NCBI GenBank assembly: GCA_021234155.1
Contig: JAJEKV010000114.1
Location: forward strand, 821,654-885,653
Source of the DNA: Isoetes taiwanensis
Lineage: Eukaryota > Streptophyta > Lycopodiopsida > Isoetales > Isoetaceae
Direction of reading: 5' to 3'
Length of the DNA stretch: 64,000 nt
Position numbers and translations under genes: made by a program
The notes under the pieces: generated by a model
Told to the model about the DNA's origin: nothing
What the model saw: only the letters and a program-made list of their open reading frames with translations
The model's database searches: none
Part shown: one piece after another, positions 36,310-46,760 of the stretch
Position numbering within the stretch: the stretch's first letter is position 1
Layout: every line of letters begins with the position of its first letter

Positions 36310-36831
36310 GACATTTATACAAAGTTAAGGATTTAAAATGCACCTTCTATAATCTCCGCCTTGAAGCCATATTTGTGGCGACATTGGTCTCCGCCAGAAG
36401 TGCCTAGGTATGGCTGGTACCCATGTTCCCCGAAAGAGGCAAGATGTTCCTTTGAGTTTATCCCCAGCAATGCATCTCCGAAAACTTTTAAAATGCCCAG
36501 AGCTCTACATTCCCTTTATGCTTGCGTAAGGTTCCTATATTGTAAGATTGTTGATGTTAAATAACTTTTAAAATGCCCAGAGATTTAAATTTCTTTTATG
36601 CTTTCGTAAGGTTCCTATATTCTAAAATTGTTGATATTTCTGTGATTGTATTTTAGCATAATTTCAGCCTGCAATGAAGTTAGCCAATGACAGGCCGTTA
36701 GGCAGTAGAACATGAAGCACACCACTTTCACCATTGTATAGACTTGGTCGTTCTTATGACAAAGTTTTATGTTTAAATAATTAGTTAGTGTGAGGCATTT
36801 GGATTTGTATGGGTAGTCTCCTAGCGACAAC
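36310..36831. repeat. Intergenic with an 80-bp tandem duplication
   Basis: A segment starting aacttttaaaatgcccagag at 36483 is repeated from 36563, ending with ttcctatatt(g/c)taa(g/a)attgttgat in both. The copies have diverged slightly. No gene is seen between the PPR start and the hAT element. Confidence 0.85.
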
Positions 36832-38940
36832 CAGGGATCAAAATTCAAAAAAATCTTGGTTACATACTGCAAACCTACTTACATATTTTGGTTTTCTAAT
36901 GCAAACCATTTTCAAAAATCCGGTTTTCAACCTCTTCTATGACGGGATTTAGACCATGTCTCAAATATGTCAACCCAATTCATGTCTTTAGTATTGGGTA
37001 CTCAATTCCAAGCAACATATGTGCATCCAAAGTATTCAAGCACATTTGGTTTCTCAAAGATGTCTTTAATATATTTTGCTTGGAAAATCCCCTTTCGCAT
37101 GCAGCACTACGGACCGGCATAAGCATGACAACTTGCCATAACTTCATAATGTCTGGATATCTTTCGTACCAAATGTTTCCATCATCTTCCTTAACTGCGT
37201 TACAAAATTGCCATGCCTCATGAATGTCACATGTAGAACATGCAGCTGATAAGGCTTCCACGAACATTTGAAGTTGATTCATACATCCATCACGACTAGC
37301 TACAGGACTTGCACCAACACAAAAAACATCAACTAACTTCGTCAAAGCAGCTGAAAACTTAACAAATTTTTGTCTTGGAGTCAAACCTTTATCATGTGAT
37401 TTTGGCTCAAATAGTTTTGTTGCATTCCACCAAGCCATGTCCATGTACTGCTCATTCAAATTGTCTACTACAGATTGCACAAATGCGCGTCCTATATGAA
37501 TACAAGCCTTATGAGAACCATCATTTTCTGGACAACCTCCTTCCACTGGTTCATAGCTTAATGGAAATGAATGGACTAATATTCCATTCCCTTGGTCATA
37601 ATGCTCATAAAACCATTACGAACCTTATCCATATAGATTGCAACTTTGTGTACAACCAAATCAAAAGTCTGCATCCTCACCAATCAAAAACCAAATTATT
37701 AGCATTTTGATGGTGAGATCCAAACCCCTACCAACTTCAATCGTGCTCAGATTTTCCTTCTGAAAACACTTACTTAAAATATTTAGTTGCCCACATACAT
37801 CAGCCAAAAGTGCCACAAAAAAAACCAACCTGGTATCTTGTACTCAATTTGAACCATTTCTGTTCTTTTTCTTCCCATAATCCCCAAATGACGGGAAGTA
37901 GAACTATGAGCCTTTTCATTACTTCACCTTTGCTCAACTATCTAATCTCATACAGCTTAAGAACTTTCATATTCTCTAACTGATATTCATCTATAAGGCC
38001 TTTGAACTCTTGCATGTGGATGCATGAATGCGTAACATATTTGTACACCTTAGATGCTAACTTATCAATCCATTGGAATTCGAGAATTAATCGAAATCAT
38101 GCATACTTTGTGTTGCCAATGCTTGTCTATGTGCCATACAATGAATTGATACCACCTTGGGATTTTAGCTTTCGACCTTGCCACTAATCCAGTTTTTATG
38201 CCCTACCATGATGCTAGCACCATCACTAGCAAACCCAACAAGTTTACTCAATCAACTTCCCATTCCTTAGAAAGCTCGATAATGGCCTCCATCAAGCATC
38301 TTGTTTGTACCACCTTGCAATTTTAAAATCCTTTAAAAGATGGTTTTGACCTCTCCACCAGGCCTTGGAAGAACAACATAACAAATTAGATGTTTTTCCT
38401 TTATAATATCTGTGCTCTCATCCACACACATGCTAAAAAAAGGGGCAGCTTGAATTTGCTTTTTAATGACATTCTAGCTACATCTCTCATCACAAACAAC
38501 ATCTCCTTCCCACTAGTTTCATTTGTGTAAGAACCATAGACTTCGGATTTGGAGCATATGGAGTATTCAATTCAAATAAAAGCTCCATCAAAGGTTGGTA
38601 ATTGCTTAAAGGAATATTTCTAGGCGGAACTGAAATATGGCGTCATGCGATGTGACTTTTTGCTCTTGTGCTCCAAATTGATTCTCCAAGAACTCACCAA
38701 TGGCTTCAATCCTTTGTTTTTGATTCCATTCCATCTCCATGACTTTATGATCGAGCTCTTTTCATGTTTCTTGAAGGCAGTTACTTCTAAAGTTTTGGCC
38801 CCCTTGGAAGCATACAAATTACTAATCTTGGCCTTCTTAAAAGACATGCACCACTTGCATTTTCTCCTTCCTCTTTCATTAAGAATCCAAGGATGTGGGC
38901 CTTGCCATTCTGGATCTAGACTCATTCCCATCAAAAAATT
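36832..38940 (-). mobile_element. Decayed hAT DNA transposon
   Basis: The minus strand carries, in order, a TTF/BED-like zinc finger, a DUF4371/RNase-H-like transposase core and a hAT C-terminal dimerisation domain. Just beyond the stop end of the coding part, 36832-36840 reads cagggatca, which suits a hAT terminus. It is followed by several variants of ttttggttt..tgcaaacc, like subterminal transposase-binding repeats. The opposite terminus and an 8-bp target duplication were not found, so the left border is tentative and the right one unknown. Confidence 0.75.
36980..38934 (-). pseudogene. hAT transposase (ZNF862/DUF4371-like) pseudogene
   Basis: Reading down from 38934: RRKCKWCMSFKKAK, then GAKTLEVTAFKKHEKS is a zinc-finger head of the CxxC..HxxxH kind. 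Near 38206-38240 GFASDGASIMVGHKN is the conserved catalytic block of DUF4371 transposases. Near 38100 HCMAHRQALA and near 37900 a broken RWLS-like region follow, then ADVCGQLNILSKCFQKEN. Segment 37546-36980 is open and ends SAACERGFSKQNILKTSLRN followed by LDAHMLLGIE, the dimerisation domain. Stops and frameshifts separate the blocks except in the last 188 codons. Such proteins cut and paste hAT elements; this copy is inactive. Confidence 0.9.
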
Positions 38941-39314
38941 CTACATTGCAGCTCTTCTCTTCAATCTGCTCATCATCAACATCCACATCTTGAAGGGCCT
39001 CGTCCTCTGATTTATCATCTCCAAATATCATCTCCAAAGACATTTGTAATTTCTTATTGACAAGTCTCTAGAGCGTGTTCAAACGCAAAGGCCTTCTTGG
39101 CTCCAAAAGTGAACAATCCCATATCTAATTCTTATGCAAGAGATAGTATTCCTTCCCTTCAACTTGTCAGTATAGAATGCCACATACTATATTGTCAAAT
39201 GTGGTGAACATAGAGGCGACTTCCAAACCTTGGGTCCGCATCATTTTAAAGCCTCTAGAAGGGACAATTAGCATAACATATTATTTTATGACTTTTGAGA
39301 ACTTTGTGGATCAA
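38941..39314. other. Intergenic, nothing recognised
   Basis: No motif, terminus or repeat could be assigned. A right hAT terminus was searched for here by eye and not found. Confidence 0.45.
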
Positions 39315-39445
39315 GTAGAATAGAATTTTTATCATCCATGGAGACCAATTGGCTTACGGGAGGCGCAGCAAGCGTATTACTGTCCGGGTTAAAAAAAACC
39401 CCCACCCCGAAGGGTTGTTTGGGGGAAAAACCATGATAAGCTAGA
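39315..39445. repeat. Dispersed (TAGAA)n-linked repeat, copy at 39 kb
   Basis: A tagaatagaatttttatc junction is followed by atccatggagacca, attggcttacggga, ccgggttaaaa, a run of paired aaccccc..gggggaaaa, and tgataagc. It shares blocks with the copies at 15593, 23770-23912, 29025 and 26220-26317. Confidence 0.65.
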
Positions 39446-39475
39446 TAGTAGAGCTATTCTCCACATTCTTTATAT

Positions 39476-39538
39476 CTCCAACCCTCCAATCCTTTTTGGG
39501 TTGCTCGTAGGGGGCAACCCTCTTGTTGGAGGGTGGAG
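39476..39538. repeat. Nested hairpin
   Basis: The outer arms ctccaaccctccaa and ttggagggtggag pair with one bulge, and the inner arms gggttgc and gcaaccc pair perfectly around a 9-base loop. The structure may belong to the adjacent dispersed repeat. No gene ends here, so a terminator role has no support. Confidence 0.6.
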
Positions 39539-39546
39539 TGACATAT

Positions 39547-39763
39547 AAAAGGCCTTGATTTGATTTGAATATAATATCCCATAAATTATTCTAAATATGC
39601 GGTTGCATTGTCTGGGATTAGTTAGGGTTTTTGTGACACTTGTGATACTTAAATAAAAGGCCTTGATTTGATTTGAATATAATATCCCATAAATTATTCT
39701 AAATATGTGGTTGCATTGTCTGGGATTAGTTAGGGTTTTTGTGACACTTGTGATACTAAAATG
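39547..39763. repeat. 108-bp tandem duplication, nearly identical
   Basis: The segment starting aaaaggccttgatttgattt at 39547 is repeated from 39655 with only a couple of differences, one of them a C/T change in aaatatg(c/t)ggttg. The high identity shows that it is recent. Confidence 0.93.
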
Positions 39764-40207
39764 AAAGAGATTGTTTGGGAATTATTAGACGGTAGAGATT
39801 GTTTGGGATTTCTGGTTTTATTCCGACAAGATTTGGCTATGGCATATGAAAAGAGCTCGAAATAAAACAGCTCGTTCCAAGTGTCAGGAACACCAGGAAG
39901 GCACCAATGGCTGCAATCTTGATGCTTAAGCCAATTTTCCATGCTCGTTTCTCTGCCTCCGGGCTGCCAGATCGCTATATGGGCTTCTTTTCTGTACTCC
40001 GACAGCCTTGTTATATTGAGAAAATTAACAATGCTTTTCATCCCTGACAGAATTTCTTCCATTACCTTCATCCTCTTTGGATATGGAGCCAGATCCGTTT
40101 CATTAAAAATGGGCTCCTTCTCTAGATGGCAGTTTCCCCCTATCCTTTCCCAAATACTCCTATTCCGCTTCCACCTAGAGCTACCGTATAGCCGTTCAAT
40201 CTGCTGG
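39764..40207. other. Unrecognised sequence, minus strand open
   Basis: Minus segment 40071-39730 is open for 113 codons (it contains IAIWQPGGRETSMENWLKH) and overlaps a plus frame. No family is recognised. Confidence 0.3.
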
Positions 40208-40410
40208 TGAATCCGGAATCCACTTAAGCTGGAGGTGTGGAATGAATCTGGAATCGGCTTAAGCTAGAGGTGTTGGTGAATCCCAAACCTAAATGTTGGA
40301 GGTGCTGGTGAATCTGAAACTTGTTTAAGCTGAAGGTGCAGAATCTGCTTAAGCTGGAGGTGCCAAATCTCTGGTACTGTGAATCTGAATTTGAATCTGC
40401 TGTTTAGTTT
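40208..40410. repeat. Imperfect minisatellite (gaatc...cttaagctggaggtg)
   Basis: About five irregular units share gaatc(t/c), then aatc.gcttaagct(g/a)gaggtg, and in some cases ctggt, with spacing of roughly 30-55 bases. Units start near 40209, 40242, 40275, 40310 and 40336. The unit length varies too much to suggest coding. Confidence 0.7.
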
Positions 40411-41630
40411 AAGTATTTCATTTGACTTTTGCTCTGATCGATTCTCCAAGACTATTTTGTTCCCCTTCATCTATGTTATTTGGGCGAAACATATTTGTTC
40501 CTCGGCTGCTGGCTAGTTATTTTTGTCATCTGGCACTTAAGTCTTCAGGTGCCTTTTGTTTATGCTGAAGATCTCCCGCTACAATTAGCACTTGCAAAAA
40601 TTTCAAGCTTATGGCAAAATATAGCAAATTTTCAAGTTGAATCTGGCAGATTATGGCAAAACATTGCCCAACTACCAATTACATGGCAGAGCTTTGCCAT
40701 GGCAGAAGTGTTTGCTCTTATGATGGAATGTGCCATATGGGTGGCTGGAAGACATTGTTTGAGCCAATATATGGCACAATTAGCACTTGTTCTGAGAATC
40801 TTCATGATGTGGATGCAGAAAGAAATAGTTAAAGCAACTTTTAAGACAAAAGTTTCATGATGAAGAGTAACATCTTAAGATCCATTGTTTTGTGCTATGA
40901 AACTGGTTTTTGATCTGGGCAATTAAACTGAATATCTACCCCAGCAGTTAGTATCTTTATTTGTTCTTGCCTGAACTACTTAAGGAACTACTTAAGGTAC
41001 ATGTTGGCATATTTTGATTTTTGTAGAAAGTTCCATCCAGGGGCATCACTTGATATGGTTATCGAAGTTCTTGGCTTTGAAAAGTTTAATCTGCATAGTG
41101 TTCGACTTCTGGTTTTCTAATTTATGAGGCCTGGTTCATATTATTTTCATTGGGTATTTGAGACTTTGACATTCTTTACATCTCGATTGTCTTGCTCTAA
41201 CTTACCAACTTTAGCATATGTCTGGTTATCTTTTGGAATTTGATAAGTTCTTATGAATCTGGTAAGCTCTCATGCATAAAATATGACATACATTTGGCCC
41301 AAAATTGCTCTAACACATAAGAGTTTGGATGTTTTGGCCAAATGTGGTTGTGGTTGAGCTTAAGCATGTGGACTGAAAACTATAGTCTTGCTTATACAAT
41401 GTATGATAAATCCCATGTCTAGAACTTAAAGGATTTTCTTGACTCAATCAAAGACCTAATTTTTGCAAGTGTATGCATGGGACTAAAAGCTTCATTTTGC
41501 ACATTGAACTAACAGCTTCATTTTCAATATGCGCTCTCGTGACAGTAACATCTTTGATTGGCATCATGCTTCGTAATTTTAGCTATAATATTTCAATAGA
41601 ATGTAGACCATATATACACTTTCTTTGGTT
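40411..41630. other. AT-rich intergenic DNA, plus strand open 40480-40860
   Basis: The 126-codon plus segment at 40480-40860 repeats short LWQNIAxxQ-like text (LWQNIANFQ and LWQNIAQLP) because the DNA holds a short repeat around atggcaaaa. No known domain is recognised, and I do not call a gene. Confidence 0.35.
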
Positions 41631-41893
41631 GAGGTGCTATACATGCATGACCTCATTAATAGTTTATCACATACCGTTTGTTACAGTCGAGGTTTATAGG
41701 TCGAGGTGCTATGCGCGCATAGCCTCAGGATAGTTTATCATGTTTAGTTTTTATAGTTGAGGTGCTATGCACGCATAGCCTTATAAAGTTTTTCACATAC
41801 GAGTCTTAATTGTCAGGCATGGCTTTTGGCATTCCTAACATTTGAATTGATTTTCCATGTCTTTCCTGTCACTGATTGCCTATGCGCGCATAG
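41631..41893. repeat. Four hairpin repeats around gctatgcgcgcatagc
   Basis: A unit gaggtgctatgcgcgcatag, then cctc and a (ta)gtttatca(c) tail, occurs at 41631, 41703 and 41759, and its palindromic core alone at 41880-41893. The second copy contains a perfect 16-base palindrome (gctatgcgcgcatagc) framed by gagg/cctc arms. Copies 1 and 3 differ inside the palindrome at both partner positions in part, so pairing is mostly kept. The function is unknown. Confidence 0.8.
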
Positions 41894-42543
41894 TGCCTTG
41901 TGATTAATTTTGCTTCAAGCACTCATTAAGAACCTTCATTTTGCGTTTTTTATTATTTGCTAACTTTGCTATTTACGAGGAATCTAATAGTGTTTTCATT
42001 TTGTTGATTTCCTGCACGTACTTACTTTCTATAAATTAACTTTTATTTTATACCCCGTTTTAGTGCACTATAATTAAGAAGACGTCCACTTTTTTTTTTA
42101 ATCTAGGACCCAAGAACGGCACTCGAAATAGTAAATTGAGGACTATTTTTTTAAATGACCCCCCAAAAGTAGCAGAATTTAAGGGTATTTTAGAGAATCT
42201 TTAAAAGATTCTTTTTATTAGTGCAAACGCAAGTCATTAGTGCATTTGCTAGGTCAACGTATTCTAAACAGGTTTGTGTTGCCATCCAATCTTTTAGCAT
42301 GATAAAGGTGCAACATTTGAGTATTTCTACCTCGAAACAGGTGCAAGGTGGACAAAAGCATGTTAGGCAAACACGCCTCTCTCCTTAGAAGGCCCATCCT
42401 AAGGAAGTTATTATTGGGAGTTGGTACTGTGTTTTCGTCTTTTCTGGTTGTTCATTTCTTAAATGTCTATTGCTAAATTTATTCATGGATAAATGTTGGC
42501 CAAACGTATAAAAATACAAAGAAACCTAGACCAACTGGTTCAC
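41894..42543. other. Intergenic, nothing recognised
   Basis: AT-rich sequence without open frames of note or repeats with a visible partner. Confidence 0.5.
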
Positions 42544-42630
42544 AACAACTACATATTTCATGTATCGAAGTCGTACTTTCTTGACCAACAACTGCATGTT
42601 TCATGTATCAAAGTCATATTTTGTTGACCT
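42544..42630. repeat. 43-bp tandem duplication
   Basis: The segment aacaact(a/g)cat(a/g)tttcat, continuing gtatc(g/a)aagtc(g/a)ta(c/t)ttt, occurs at 42544 and 42587. Differences are mainly transitions, so the duplication is moderately old. Confidence 0.85.
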
Positions 42631-42639
42631 TTCGTAATG

Positions 42640-43223
42640 CCCTATTGTCGCCGATATAATGCCACTTGCATAGTTAACATAACGATGCAAAAATGTCTAC
42701 GCATCAACGGGTCTTCCAACTCCAACGGGCAACCCATTAATGCGTTAGCATTTTTTTAATTCCTAGCACAATGGACTAGGGGAGGGTGTCCATTGGCTCT
42801 GCACTTAAGCACGGAATTTCAATGGCTGCCACGTATGCATCCCAATGGCTATAGATGCCAAACCAAAGCGTGTCCAATGAGATAGACTATATTGCAAGCC
42901 TGGTTAAATGCAAAATAGGCAAAGCCACTTTAGATTATAAGATGCCATAGTTTGGGGGGTATTGGTACCACCAGGGCTGAGGTGGCGTCCACATTGGATA
43001 TCGGGCAGCCCATTGAAGGCTGCAATGAGTCACAAAATTGAAAAAAAAAACTAACTTCTTTTTGAATAATCATGACCAAATGTGTCAAACCAATTCTAGA
43101 TTTAACAAAAACATCTGAAATCATCATTGGATTTACAGAATTATCAACAAATTTATCAGTACAATCAAACAATAAAGTTAAAGCCTTGTAATATCAGCTT
43201 TTGAATTCGCTCAAGCGTTTCAT
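42640..43223 (-). other. Unrecognised minus-strand open segment
   Basis: Minus 43172-42930 reads FDCTDKFVDNSVNPMMISD and VFVKSRIGLTHLVMI. It looks protein-like and could be a transposase fragment, but I cannot assign a family. The rest is anonymous. Confidence 0.25.
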
Positions 43224-43289
43224 TGCTACTTCGGACACTTGGAACCTCTAGGAGCTTGCTATTTCGGACACTTGGAACCTCTAGGAGCT
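43224..43289. repeat. 33-bp tandem duplication
   Basis: The unit tgcta(c/t)ttcggacacttgg, continuing aacctctaggagct, is present twice head to tail with one difference. Confidence 0.93.
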
Positions 43290-44640
43290 GACAAATTATA
43301 TAACTGGAGAAACAAAGCAATGTAAATGGTGTAGTAAACAAACCCCTCTGTGCAGGCTTTACTTTACAACAGAAATCTTTTGTGACCTACAGAATGACCA
43401 ATATGAATACATAACATATCAAAATTTACTAATAAATAAGAAGCTAATAGCAATATACTAAGCTGTAGAAATGTGTAAGTCCTGTTATACTTATGAGTAC
43501 TTGTGATTCTTTCCATTACTCCAGCTAACAAGTCCCCATCCGGAAACACAACATAAGCCGTATCTGAGAACATAGCAACCATTTAATAATGTGATATGTA
43601 ACTTAGATTGAAAAAATGGATCTGATTTAAAATACCTTGTTTCAAGGCGTGATTGATTTTCCCACCAGATTTCTCAATTTGTTCATTTGAGAATCCAAAT
43701 TCATCGCTTTGCAATCTGTGGAACTCAGATTATGGCGCATGTTTACTCATAGAAGATGGTAAGATGGTAGTGAACATGTAAGAAGCAAGAAGCAGCTTTT
43801 TCCATGTAAACAACTAATCCAAAGTGACACTTTTGTAAACATGAGAAATGTCTCCATGTAAACAACTAATGCCGTGAGCAAGCTTGCAACAATAGACCAT
43901 CTTTGTCGAACCTTATACAAACCCTTTGTAGTTTCGTACAAATGATTGATCCAGAGCCATCTTGTCTTGCAAGCATTGGAGAAAAATGGTGGAAAAACCT
44001 CTGGCATATATTCTAAATCATAAAGAATGGCAGAAATACAATTCCATCAAGAAGAAAATCGAAGCTTATAACTACTGCGAGGAAAGAAATGATTTTGCAC
44101 AGCTCCACTAGAATGCTTAGTTCCCTATGATCCATTCTTTTTCTGCTGCAAGCATATGGACAAAATACAGAAGGAAGCACAAAGGTTCATCTCCACCGGA
44201 TCACCCAGCCTAAAACCATGCCTTCCCCTCCGCAACATAAGCGGAGCCCTAAGCGGAACCCTAAGCAGCCCTAAATTGATTTTCCACGTCCGGCAATGGG
44301 ACCGGCACCGTACATGGCCACACTTGAAATTTGGTATGTATGAAAAACCATTTTCCTCATGTTCATTTATGCACTTCAAGCAAGAAAACTACATCCCAGA
44401 TTTGAGAATGTGTATTCAATTAGTCCAACCCACGTTGACATTACTTAATTAGAGTCCAACCCACGTTGACATTCCCAAGGCATATCCTGATACTATGTGG
44501 TCTTCCTTTGTTATTTTCATTCAGTTAATTATAATGCCTAAAGTGCAGAAATTTTGTTTTTGGAAATAGATAAGTAAAAGCTTTGCAATGGTCCACAATC
44601 TTAAGACGCGTGGACCAAATACATTTAGCCTAGGAGATCG
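43290..44640. other. Unassigned exon-like pieces and a 33-bp repeat
   Basis: On the minus strand, 44007-43747 reads FFSNACKTRWLWINHLYE and about 43580-43490 reads YVVFPDGDLLAGVMERI. Both look like real protein text, but I cannot name a family. The first has a flavour of hAT transposases (xCxTRWxxxxxxL). Within it, ttagttgtttacatgga is repeated. On the plus strand, agtccaacccacgttgacat is repeated at 44420 and 44453. Confidence 0.3.
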
Positions 44641-44945
44641 ATGCTGCTGCGCGGCTTATCAATTTTTGAAGCTGTCGTCAATGCCGAGAAGGAAATAAAG
44701 ACAATTATGAATAATGCTTTGGCGAAGGTTGCTTGCTGGGAATTTGTCATTCGAACGTGATTATGTGATCCGGATTTACGTGGATTACTTAGAGAAGAAA
44801 GGTTATGAACTTAGCAGCTAAGTTAGGTCACATAAAGTATAAGGGCTTGGCGTTAGGGATCAAATGATACCATCCGAGAGAAACGTTTGGTCCAAGCCCA
44901 ACTGATTGGGAGGAATTGGCTGTTGCGAATCCCTCTCCTATGTAG
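44640..44945 (+). pseudogene. Coding-like relic of unknown family
   Basis: Three plus-strand pieces in shifting frames read AVVNAEKEIKTIMNNALAKV, then FERDYVIRIYVDYLEKKGYE, then KLGHIKYKGLALGIK and PSPTDWEELAVANPSPM. They are too protein-like for random DNA but contain stops and frame changes. I do not recognise the family. It lies tail to tail with the octanoyltransferase gene. Confidence 0.35.
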
Positions 44946-45043
44946 AACTTGTTTGCTGCATTTTGAAGTTACATGGTTTGTAGAGCTGTAACTTGTTCAA
45001 GAAATGCAGTATTTTTTGAGGAATCTTTGTCAAATGATGTTAT

Positions 45044-45911
45044 CTATTCAAGTATGTTACTTCCTGGCTGCAACTGAGGCTGCACAAGCTCTACATTGAA
45101 CACTTCCGAGAATGCTTCTAATAGACTTTCATGAAGTGTGTCCAACAAAATGCTGCTGGGTTTTGAGCCTCTTTGTTTTAGTATCTCTGATATTGTTGCT
45201 ACGGGGTAATCTGCAATGCCACAAGGAATAATATTATCAAATGGCATGAGATCGGTGGTCACATTTAGTGCCAACCCATGATAGGTTATCCATCGAGAGA
45301 CACGAACACCAATAGCAGCAACTTTTTTCTCATCTGTTCAAGCAAACCACCCATAAAAGATAGCTCTTCAGAATCTTAAATTCTAAAAACACTTACCAAC
45401 CCATACTCCAGTAAGACCTGGAATTCGAAGCTTCAAGATCACATGCTGACAACAATGCACGTATTACCACCTCTTCTAATGAGCGTAGATACCAGTGAAG
45501 ATCCATTTTGTGATTCCTTAGGTTCAATATTGGATACATCACCAGCTGCAATTATTATAAAATAAACCACAAATTTCTTTCAACTATGCCATGGAATCAA
45601 AATAAGGCAGGCCCTTACCTGCCCAGGCCCATGATAGGTCACCTCCCACCACGTTCTGTATGAAATAACTCAAATGGAGGATTCTTTTGGTCAAAACGCA
45701 AGAACTTCTCAGAGCTTCCAGCACCCATTGTGTATACAGGCAGATGTTGTAAAATTGCTACACAATCCAAAAATTTGTCTCCTCTTTCAACAGCTTGGAC
45801 ATGGTCTGCAACAACTGACTTCTGCCATTTCCATGCTTTTCTATATGGGACCAGATATTTAGAGAAATTGTAACACTCACACCTGTCATCAAGCCATTTC
45901 ATTATGGTCAA
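45044..45911 (-). pseudogene. Octanoyltransferase (lipoyl(octanoyl) transferase), three exons
   Basis: LipB-type enzymes move octanoyl from acyl carrier protein to lipoate-dependent enzymes. In plants LIP2p acts in plastids and LIP2 in mitochondria. Exons on the minus strand are 45911-45619, 45545-45397 and 45333-45044, with GT/AG borders. Exon 1 has PVYTMGAGSSEKFL and FHTERGG.VTYHGPGQ; exon 2 has [19 protein letters not shown]; exon 3 has KVAAIGVRVSRWITYHGLAL with the catalytic lysine, and IIPCGI with the catalytic cysteine. The text is closest to the plastidial form. Two lesions interrupt it. One G of GGGG is missing near 45645, and a shift near 45428 lies just before GLTGVWVG. A transit peptide exon should lie above 45911 but was not found. 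All catalytic motifs are intact, so it could be a functional gene with assembly errors. Confidence 0.9.
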
Positions 45912-45949
45912 TGGTTCATAACACCCTTATAAGAAGCATTTAAAAGTAG

Positions 45950-46760
45950 GTTAGTCATGTAAAGGATTAGGAAGGCTGCAGTTTCAGCTTTCACACAGCT
46001 GCCAGAGAATAGCCTTTCGAGACACATCTTAAACAGATTGAAAAACATTGTTTTCTTTGTAAATGGAATCGATTAATTAGCAGTTCTAAGTTAAATCTTT
46101 CTGAGTCAAGAAGATCGAAATGCCCAATGTGTGATCTGAACATGGTTGAATCAGAAGAACATTTTATTTTTCACCTGCCCAACCTACTACATTATTATAG
46201 AGGCAGATACCATTGTCTTTTTAGAGATTAAACATCTCTAGGGCAGCTGGTGGAATATTATGATCAGAAATGTGTCTCTCACTTTGCATATGAACTATCC
46301 CTAGAGAGGAAAAACTTATCAAAAGAAATCAATGGGCTTGAAGCAAACAAAAATAACCAATTTCTTTTCATCTGAGTCAAATGATGATAACATGATGGTG
46401 GAGGGATCACAAGAAAAAAGCATCTTGACCCTAAAGATGTGACTTTGGCACTGTCTAAGAAGATAAAACGATCAGCAGTTACAAAACATAAAAGGTCTTT
46501 CCAGAAGGGGCCAAGCATCAAGCATCAAAGCAAGCCAAAAAGGGCATTATAAATTACTTTGCAGCAGTCACAGGAACAAATGGGCTACTCCCATCAAACC
46601 CTACCTGAGCAGATTTTTACTATAAGTTCTGTTAGATTAATATTTTTGTTTGTATACTTTAGATAAAAGGAGGGTTTTCATTGTGGAGGTCTTGAATATT
46701 GTATGTGTTATGGTCTCATAGACCCCTTGGGTCTTCCACAGACGTTAATAAATCTTTCTT
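45950..46760 (+). pseudogene. LINE relic with zf-RVT domain
   Basis: About 46105-46200 on the plus strand reads RSKCPMCDLNMVESEEHFIF, then HLPNL and RGRYHCLFRD, the CxxC..E.HFxFxCP zinc-binding region that follows plant LINE reverse transcriptases. Upstream 46000-46090 gives weaker text (RHILNRLKNIVFF). Downstream sequence to about 46760 (acagacgttaataaatctttc) resembles a LINE 3' untranslated region. It differs from the LINE fragments at 21.8 and 54.0 kb, so it is another family. Confidence 0.7.

Noticed and set aside
39476-39538. Nested hairpin as a transcription terminator
   Set aside because: No gene ends nearby, and hairpin terminators of this type are bacterial.
40480-40860. 126-codon plus-strand frame as a repeat protein
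   Set aside because: Its internal LWQNIA repeats come from a short DNA repeat and no homology is recognised.
42930-44007. Minus-strand open pieces as a second hAT transposase
   Set aside because: Only a weak CxTRW-like phrase supports it; no zinc finger, GFASDGAS block or dimerisation domain was found.
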